From SAR202 cluster bacterium bin22 (GTDB taxonomy: Bacteria; Chloroflexota; Dehalococcoidia; Lucifugimonadales; UBA3495), in NCBI GenBank assembly GCA_002238505.1, contig MPMM01000001.1:1-64000 (forward strand): 64,000 nucleotides of DNA. Reading direction: 5' to 3'. The notes under the pieces were generated by a model, which saw nothing but the letters and a program-made list of their open reading frames with translations, did not search any database and was not told the origin of the DNA. This document shows, in pieces, positions 57,493 to 64,000 of this stretch. A program made the translations under genes and the position numbers. Numbering within the stretch: position 1 is the stretch's first letter; every line of letters starts with the position of its first letter.

Positions 57493-60459
57493 GTGGTATG
57501 CACAAATTGTGGCGGGGAAATGGCCGAGTCGGCCAACTTCTGCTGGCATTGCGGGGCTGCGCGACCGGTTGCCATGCCCGACCCGGCCAGTGAAAGTAGT
57601 CCTAATCCTGAAATAGAAGACTCCAATGTTGATTCCGGGGTAGAACTGCGGGCCGCCCTCACGTCGCTGCAAACCCAGGTAGGTCTTCTTACCAACCGGA
57701 TCGCCTTCCTGGAAAGTCGATTAGGAGCGGTTGACCAGAGGCCCGTTCCGACACCCCAACAGACAGCGGCGCCGGTATCCGATGCGCCCGCCCTCACCCC
57801 GGCACCGCAATCTCCCACTGTCAGACCAGCTACACCTTCATCCCCAGCCCCGGCTACTGTTTGGCGCCCCAGCCTTGAAGTGGAAAGTCCTGCCACGGTT
57901 GAGGAAGCTTCAGAGCCAGGTGGGGGAGAAGGTGTCACTACCGGCAAGGCCTCGGCTTTCAGTTCGTTTAACTGGGAGTGGTTGCTGGGAGGCAACTGGC
58001 TGGCCCGGATCGGCGTTTTGGCGCTGATAATCGGCGTGGGCTTTTTCCTGAAACTGGCCTTCGACAATCAGTGGATCGGGGAAACCGGAAGGGTATTGTT
58101 GGGGCTGGCAGCCGGAGTAGCCCTGCTTGCGGCTGGCGAGTTCTGGCGGCGAAAGTATTCCGTGTGGGCCCAGGCAGTTACTGGTGGGGGTATAGCAATT
58201 CTATACCTCTCTATCTTTGCAGCTTTTGGACTGTACCAGCTGATTGGGGGACTTACCGCGCTGGGCCTGGCTTTCCTGGTGACAGCGGCCGCAGCGGGAT
58301 TGGCCTTGAGGTACGAGGCGCTGGCCATCGCCATTCTGGGCATACTGGGTGGTTTTGCCACACCGGTTTTTCTTTCCCAGGATGTGGAACAGCAATGGGC
58401 CCTGCTTGGATACGTGCTGGTGCTGGACTTGGGAGTTCTATTCCTTGCAGCCTTCCGGAACTGGCGCTGGTTCACCCTCCTGGCCCTCGCCGGTTCGCTG
58501 GTTCTCTATCAATTCTGGGTGCAGAACGAACCATCTCCCTCGTTATTGCTGTCCCAAATGGGCATAACGCTCATATTCCTGATTTTTGTGGGCGCAACAA
58601 CCCTTTATCACCTGATTTGGCGCCGTCCGTTACAGGCACTGGACCAGTCTATGATGGTGATCAATGCCATGGCTTACCTGGCCATCAGCTATAGCCAGCT
58701 GTTTGACGAATACCGGGAGTGGATGGGAGCGTTCACCGTTCTGCTCTCCGCTTTCTATGGGCTGCTTGGTTACGGCATCCTTCGTCGTAATCGAGACCAG
58801 GTGCACCTCAGCATGTTCGCAGTAGGGATTGCGCTGGTATTGCTGGCCATTGCCGTTCCGGTGCAGTTCAGCGGCCCTTCCGTCGTAGTGGCATGGGCCG
58901 CGCAAGGGGCGGCGTTGACCTGGCTGTCCTTTGCTACTGGACTTCATCAAATGCGCTGGTTCGGGTTGGCCTTCTTTGCGGTCGTCCTGGGTTGGCTGGT
59001 GATAACCGATTTGCCCCTGGACCTCGGGATAATTGACTCGCCCTGGAATCCCTATGCAGCAGATGAGGGCTTGCCGTTCTTTAATCTACGGATTCTTGGC
59101 TACCTCATGGTTATAGGGGCAGGGTATTTGACAGCCTTCCTTTGGCGGCGGAGCAGGGAAGCCATTGCCTTCGAGTGGGAAGGGTTCATGCCGGCGGCGT
59201 TCCTCGCAGGTGCGAATGTTCTAACGATCTGGATTCTCAGTATTCAGATGGTGGATCTGGTCAAGCTGGCAGTGGGAGAAGGACTGCTTGCCCAACATCT
59301 GGAGGCCAGCGCCATAAGCCTGACGCTGGGCGGATGCTGGGGATTATACGCCCTGGCAGCGCTGGTGGTAGGTCAGGCGATAAACCGGCCACTGGTGCGC
59401 CTGGCAGGAGTTGCTGTTCTGGCGCTGGCCCTTGCCAGGTGGGTATTACTGGACCTCTGGCTGGATTTCAACCTGGTAATTGTCAACTGGGGGAGCTACG
59501 AGCAAGACACTTACTGGTTGCTCTTTGATGTCCGAATTGCGGTGTACGTGATTTTGACCGGAGTGGCATATTACGCCGCGTACTTGTTCAAGCGAAATCC
59601 CCTGCAGGGCTTCTTCGGTTGGGAGTCCAGGCTGCCCAGCCTTCTGGTGGCGGCTGCCAATGTGCTGACGTTGTGGGTGCTTAGCGTGATGGTCGTGGAT
59701 GCGGTTAACCTGGCCTCTCGCCACGACCTGGTTTCGGACGGCCAATTCCCCTATATATTGAGCTTGAGCCTGGGGACAGTATGGGCTGGTTATGCGGGAG
59801 GGCTGACTTTCCTCGGCACGAGGCATAGATTACCGTTATTGCGGACAGGGGGGATTGCGTTACTTGCCTTTTGCGCCGCCAAGTGGCTGATGGTAGATGT
59901 CATCGCAGACCTTGCGCTGTTGCAGCAAGACAACTATCACATTAATCCTTTCTGGTTCCTGTATGACGTTCGGCTGTTGTCCTATGTGGTACTAATCGGC
60001 GTTTCCTATGCCTCGGTCATGTGGTGGAAGCGGTCGGGGGATGACAATAGCTACGGCTGGGAACCTTACGTTCCTTTGGCGCTTCTTGTTGCCGCGAACC
60101 TGTTTACGTTGTGGAGCCTTAGCGTGATGGTGGCCGATGCCGTCGGACTCGCTTCGCGTAATGGGCTTGTGGGCGTGACATACACAGGCAATGCAACCAG
60201 TCTTTCCTTAAGTGCCCTGTGGGCGGTATACGCCACCGTGCTGATCGCATTGGGCATAGTGAAGCAGGAACGCTGGCTTCGCACGGGTGGACTGGCATTG
60301 CTGGCAATTCCGGTGCTAAAGCTGTTCTCGTACGATGCCTTCCAACTGGAGGCGGGATACCGCGTGGGAGCGTTCATGGGTCTGGGCGCCATGCTGGTCC
60401 TCGGTGGTTTTCTCTACCAGAGATACAGCAGGGTCATCAGGGGGTTCCTGCTGGAATAG
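57493..60459 (+). CDS. DUF2339-type multi-TM protein with N-terminal zinc ribbon
   Basis: CTNCGGEMAESANFCWHCG; WLLGGNWLARIGVLALIIGVGFFLKLAFDNQWIGETGRVLLGL; start moved downstream of terminator hairpin to GTG 57493. Confidence 0.88.
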   Translation: MVCTNCGGEMAESANFCWHCGAARPVAMPDPASESSPNPEIEDSNVDSGVELRAALTSLQTQVGLLTNRIAFLESRLGAVDQRPVPTPQQTAAPVSDAPALTPAPQSPTVRPATPSSPAPATVWRPSLEVESPATVEEASEPGGGEGVTTGKASAFSSFNWEWLLGGNWLARIGVLALIIGVGFFLKLAFDNQWIGETGRVLLGLAAGVALLAAGEFWRRKYSVWAQAVTGGGIAILYLSIFAAFGLYQLIGGLTALGLAFLVTAAAAGLALRYEALAIAILGILGGFATPVFLSQDVEQQWALLGYVLVLDLGVLFLAAFRNWRWFTLLALAGSLVLYQFWVQNEPSPSLLLSQMGITLIFLIFVGATTLYHLIWRRPLQALDQSMMVINAMAYLAISYSQLFDEYREWMGAFTVLLSAFYGLLGYGILRRNRDQVHLSMFAVGIALVLLAIAVPVQFSGPSVVVAWAAQGAALTWLSFATGLHQMRWFGLAFFAVVLGWLVITDLPLDLGIIDSPWNPYAADEGLPFFNLRILGYLMVIGAGYLTAFLWRRSREAIAFEWEGFMPAAFLAGANVLTIWILSIQMVDLVKLAVGEGLLAQHLEASAISLTLGGCWGLYALAALVVGQAINRPLVRLAGVAVLALALARWVLLDLWLDFNLVIVNWGSYEQDTYWLLFDVRIAVYVILTGVAYYAAYLFKRNPLQGFFGWESRLPSLLVAAANVLTLWVLSVMVVDAVNLASRHDLVSDGQFPYILSLSLGTVWAGYAGGLTFLGTRHRLPLLRTGGIALLAFCAAKWLMVDVIADLALLQQDNYHINPFWFLYDVRLLSYVVLIGVSYASVMWWKRSGDDNSYGWEPYVPLALLVAANLFTLWSLSVMVADAVGLASRNGLVGVTYTGNATSLSLSALWAVYATVLIALGIVKQERWLRTGGLALLAIPVLKLFSYDAFQLEAGYRVGAFMGLGAMLVLGGFLYQRYSRVIRGFLLE

Positions 60460-60511
60460 GTCTCCAGGTGGCGGGTCCGATATTGGGTTTGGGCCAGATT
60501 GGCTGCTATTG

Positions 60512-60546
60512 AAAGGGGCCCCTCCGTAGATACGGAGGGGCCCTTT
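60512..60546. terminator. bidirectional terminator-like hairpin between convergent genes
   Basis: gggcccctccgta-ga-tacggaggggccc with aaa/ttt flanks. Confidence 0.75.
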
Positions 60547-60592
60547 GAAGTGCCTGCAACTGTGGTGCGCGGACGGTTTTGGTGAGCTTTTC

Positions 60593-61411
60593 CTAATAAA
60601 AGACCGCTGAGCCCACGCCCCCTCCGGCAGCAATTACTTCGCCGGTAACGGCCCAGGCTTTGTCGGAGGCCAGGAATGCGGTAACGAAGCCTATTTCCTC
60701 GGCGTCCACCATGCGGCAGATGGCGTTGCCCCTTCCGGAGCCGGGCGAAAAGTCCTGCTGCTCTACCTCGGCTGCGGTGACGCCCTGCTGGGCGGCGCGG
60801 CCTTCCAGCATTCCCGCGGTGCGCTCGGTGCGGGTGGTGCCCGGGTGGATGCAGTTTACGGTGATGCCGTAGCGGCCCAGGTCGTTGGACAAAGTCTTGG
60901 TCATGTGGACCATTGAGACGTTCCTCGCGCCGCCGCTCAGGTTTCCGGCATTGCGGGCGTTGCCGCCGCTGATGTTGATGATGCGGCCGTAGCCCTGCTC
61001 CTTAAGGTGGGGAATTGCGGCTTTGGAGCATCGCAGGGCGCCCACGAACTTGACGTCGAAGTCTGCCATCAGCGACTCTTCGTTAACCGTTTCCACGTAG
61101 CCGACGGCGTCATCGGAGCCACCTGGGAGGGACGCGCTGTTGACCATAATGTGCAGGCCTCCCAGCCGTTGGACAGCCTCGTTGACCACCTCATTGACCT
61201 GGTCGGTCTGGGTGGCGTCCATCTGCATGGGAATGACATTGCGGCCGGTGGCGTCGGAGATTTCCCTGGCCGCGGCCTCAAGCTGGTCCAGGGAGCGGGA
61301 GGCGATTACTACGTCGCAGCCCTCCTCGGCCAGAACCCGTGCGATTGCCTTGCCGATGCCCCGTCCGCCGCCGGCGACGAAGGCCTTCTTGCCCTGAAGT
61401 CCAAAATCCAT
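60593..61411 (-). CDS. SDR family oxidoreductase
   Basis: KKAFVAGGGRGIGKAIARVLAEEG; ASDKAWAVTGEVIAAGGG; start MDFGLQG. Confidence 0.92.
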   Translation of the reverse strand: MDFGLQGKKAFVAGGGRGIGKAIARVLAEEGCDVVIASRSLDQLEAAAREISDATGRNVIPMQMDATQTDQVNEVVNEAVQRLGGLHIMVNSASLPGGSDDAVGYVETVNEESLMADFDVKFVGALRCSKAAIPHLKEQGYGRIINISGGNARNAGNLSGGARNVSMVHMTKTLSNDLGRYGITVNCIHPGTTRTERTAGMLEGRAAQQGVTAAEVEQQDFSPGSGRGNAICRMVDAEEIGFVTAFLASDKAWAVTGEVIAAGGGVGSAVFY

Positions 61412-61772
61412 ATCCTCTCCTTCTGGCGGGCCCCTCTTTTCGGATGGAGGCCCTAGGTCTGCTACTGAGTTTCTGGATTCTACACAAAGGCAGGTTAGGG
61501 GGCAATATGCTGGGTTCAAGGTCCCGCATCCCACTAACACAACCCCACAACCTTCCGACCTCCCATCTACCTCACTGAATCTTGTCCTGCTTAAGCCTGC
61601 CCTTAAATCACGATTGTCCCGGAATCCGGGGAAGGATTCAGGCAAATTGCCAACGAATGCTGTTAATATAGTTCCTGGTTACTTGCAGAAAACAACTTGC
61701 GACTGACAGGAAAGTGATGGAGGGGCCCAGGCATCAGTACGGACGCCCTCCGTAAAGGAATAGAAGAGCAGA

Positions 61773-63620
61773 ATGGAAAACGGCGCCAACCACAACATTC
61801 GTAACCTGGCAATAATCGCCCACGTGGACCATGGGAAGACTACCCTGGTGGATGCATTGCTGAAGCAGGGGAGGGTCTTCCGGGAACACCAGGAAGTAGG
61901 CGAACTGATAATGGACAGCGACCCGCTGGAACGAGAGCGGGGCATCACCATCCTGGCAAAGAACACGGCGGTGGAGTACCGGGGCGTCAAGATCAACATC
62001 ATCGACACGCCGGGCCACGCCGACTTCAGCGGGGAAGTGGAGCGGGTGATGAACATGGCCGACGGGTGCCTGCTGCTGGTGGACGCAGTGGACGGTCCAA
62101 TGCCCCAGACCCGCTACGTTCTGCAGCAGGCCCTGCAGCGCAACGTAACGCCCATGGTGGTAATCAACAAGATTGACCGGCCAGAAGCACGGATTGCGGA
62201 AGTGGAGGTAATGGTCCAGGACCTGTTCCTGGAACTGGCAACCCTGCCGGAACAACTGGACTACCCGGTGCTGTACGCCTCGGCCAAGCAGGGGTTCGCC
62301 GCCACGGGTCCGGACGCCAAGGACGGGGACATGCAGCCCCTGTTCGACGCCATCCTGGAGGTTATCCCGCCGCCGTCTGGTGACCCTGAGGGGCGGCTGC
62401 AAATGCTGGTGGCGGCGCTGGACTACGACAATTACCTGGGCCAGATTGCTATTGGACGGGTTTTCCAGGGGACTATCCACTTCCGGGATCCCGTGGCCGT
62501 CCTGGGACGGGACGGAGAACCCAGGGCTGAGAGCCTGGAGAACGTGTTTGTATTTCGTGGCCTGGAACGGCTTCAGACCCAGGAAGCGGTTGCCGGAGAT
62601 ATTGTGGCAGTATCGGGCATTGCCAGCATATCCATAGGGGACACCATTGCCGCACCGGAAAGTCGCGAGGCCCTGCCCGTCATCGATATCGAGGAACCGA
62701 CGGTGATGATGACCTTCGGTGTCAACACATCTCCCTTTATGGGGAAGGAAGGCTCCCGGTGTACCTCGCGCATGCTGAGGGAGCGCCTGAACCGGGAACT
62801 GCGCACCAACGTCAGCCTGCGAGTGGAAGAAACGGCCAGCGCCGACGAGTTCCTGGTTTCCGGTCGGGGCGAACTGCACCTGGCCATCCTGGTGGAAAAC
62901 ATGCGCCGGGAGGACTACGAGTTCCAGGTGTCGCGTCCAGTGCCTGTGACCAGGGTCGTGGACGGAAAAGTCCATGAACCCTACGAACAACTGACCGTTC
63001 ACACCCGGGAGGAGTTCATCGGTCCCCTGTCGGAAAGCCTGGCCAACCGCCTGGCCCAGATGACCGACATGGACAACGACGGGGCGGGCAACGTAAGGAT
63101 GGAATTCCTGGCGCCTACCAGGGGCCTGATCGGATTCCGGTCCTTTTTCCTGCGGACCACCAGGGGCAACGGGGTGACCAACAGTCGCTTTGTTGAATAC
63201 CGGCCAATGACAGGGGAGATGAAGAACGCCAACAGCCAGTCCCTGGTTGCGTCGGAGCCGGGTGTGGCCGTTACCTACGGCCTGCTCAACGCCCAGGGAC
63301 GGGGTTCCACATTTGTCGAGCCGGGAACGCAGGTGTACGAGGGAATGATCGTAGGCATGCACCCCAAGGAAGACGACATAGCCATCAACGTCTGCCGGGA
63401 AAAGAAGCTTACCAACATGCGGTCCTCAACCGCAGATGTGGCCAAGCGGCTGAGTCCGCCGGTGAAAATGAGCCTGGAGGAAGCCTTGGAGTTCATCGCC
63501 AATGATGAACTGGTTGAAGTTACGCCGCAGAACTACCGGCTCAGGAAGAAGATACTGGACTCGGGGGAGCGGCAGAAGCAGCGGAACCGGAAGAGGGAGG
63601 TGGTGGGAACAGCGGGCTAG
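61773..63620 (+). CDS. typA: translational GTPase TypA/BipA
   Basis: IIAHVDHGKTTLVDALLKQ; DSDPLERERGITILAKNTAV; DTPGHADFSGEVERV; NKIDRP; C-terminal RGLIGFRSFFLRTTRGNG. Confidence 0.98.
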   Translation: MENGANHNIRNLAIIAHVDHGKTTLVDALLKQGRVFREHQEVGELIMDSDPLERERGITILAKNTAVEYRGVKINIIDTPGHADFSGEVERVMNMADGCLLLVDAVDGPMPQTRYVLQQALQRNVTPMVVINKIDRPEARIAEVEVMVQDLFLELATLPEQLDYPVLYASAKQGFAATGPDAKDGDMQPLFDAILEVIPPPSGDPEGRLQMLVAALDYDNYLGQIAIGRVFQGTIHFRDPVAVLGRDGEPRAESLENVFVFRGLERLQTQEAVAGDIVAVSGIASISIGDTIAAPESREALPVIDIEEPTVMMTFGVNTSPFMGKEGSRCTSRMLRERLNRELRTNVSLRVEETASADEFLVSGRGELHLAILVENMRREDYEFQVSRPVPVTRVVDGKVHEPYEQLTVHTREEFIGPLSESLANRLAQMTDMDNDGAGNVRMEFLAPTRGLIGFRSFFLRTTRGNGVTNSRFVEYRPMTGEMKNANSQSLVASEPGVAVTYGLLNAQGRGSTFVEPGTQVYEGMIVGMHPKEDDIAINVCREKKLTNMRSSTADVAKRLSPPVKMSLEEALEFIANDELVEVTPQNYRLRKKILDSGERQKQRNRKREVVGTAG

Positions 63621-63841
63621 TTGGGTTTCTTCTTGACCCTGAATTCAGCGGGCGTTGCTTGTGCAGGGTTTCCCATTCAACCCGTGATTCAGAGGCCCGA
63701 AGCGCATTCGATGTTCGGCCGTTTTTCTCCTTGTGACCAGCTACTAACCTGATTATACATTCACCGGCACTTTTGTTACGATATACTACTACACGATATC
63801 GCTTATTGGTCTCGTTCTTTCCATGATTCGGATGGAATGAT

Positions 63842-64000
63842 ATGAAAAGGCAATATGTTGCAGGTAGAGTGGTCGGTGCCACGGTCACATCCTTGCTTGC
63901 GTTTGCTCTGATATTTGGAACCAGCATTGCGGCATTCAGCAGCATTCACTTTCCCGCATCTGAGGGTGTGCTGGCGCCTCGAAGCGCTCATGCCGAGTAT
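63842..64000 (+). CDS. N-terminal fragment of secreted protein (truncated by window end)
   Basis: ATG MKRQYVAGRVVGATVTSLLAFALIFGTSIAAFSS signal-peptide-like; open to the window edge. Confidence 0.6.
   Translation, partial: MKRQYVAGRVVGATVTSLLAFALIFGTSIAAFSSIHFPASEGVLAPRSAHAEY

Noticed and set aside
61734-63362. 542-aa minus-strand ORF antisense to typA
   Set aside because: Shadow ORF; typA motifs on the plus strand explain the region

Overview
64-kb window of a moderately GC-rich bacterial chromosome. Gene content (six luciferase-like flavin oxidoreductases, Rieske oxygenase, GMC and alpha-hydroxyacid oxidases, SDRs, amidohydrolases, two peptide-type ABC importers, DUF1501/DUF1800) suggests an aerobic Chloroflexota, possibly SAR202-like; this taxonomy is inference. 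About 50 credible CDS were identified. No tRNA, rRNA, CRISPR array, prophage or intact IS element was recognised. Main points: (1) a stand-alone 678-aa protein joining one PLD/HKD nuclease motif to a P-loop ATPase (8105-10141), the best candidate for an undescribed, possibly defence-type system; (2) a TPP riboswitch with terminator ahead of an SSS-family symporter followed by thiC, with a 9-nt alternative pairing; (3) a Fur/Zur-like regulator plus metal ABC importer plus His-rich MFS locus, with a palindrome placed on the predicted promoter start site; (4) a DUF1800-DUF1501-NHL gene trio; (5) a UspA protein fused to a degenerate cNMP-like domain next to HPF and a pseudo-receiver; (6) an acidic-linker orphan protein of 679 aa; (7) a DUF2339 protein with three tandem ~147-aa repeats; (8) a dispersed ~34-bp intergenic repeat next to terminators. 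All calls were made by eye from the sequence and ORF track; no database search was run.
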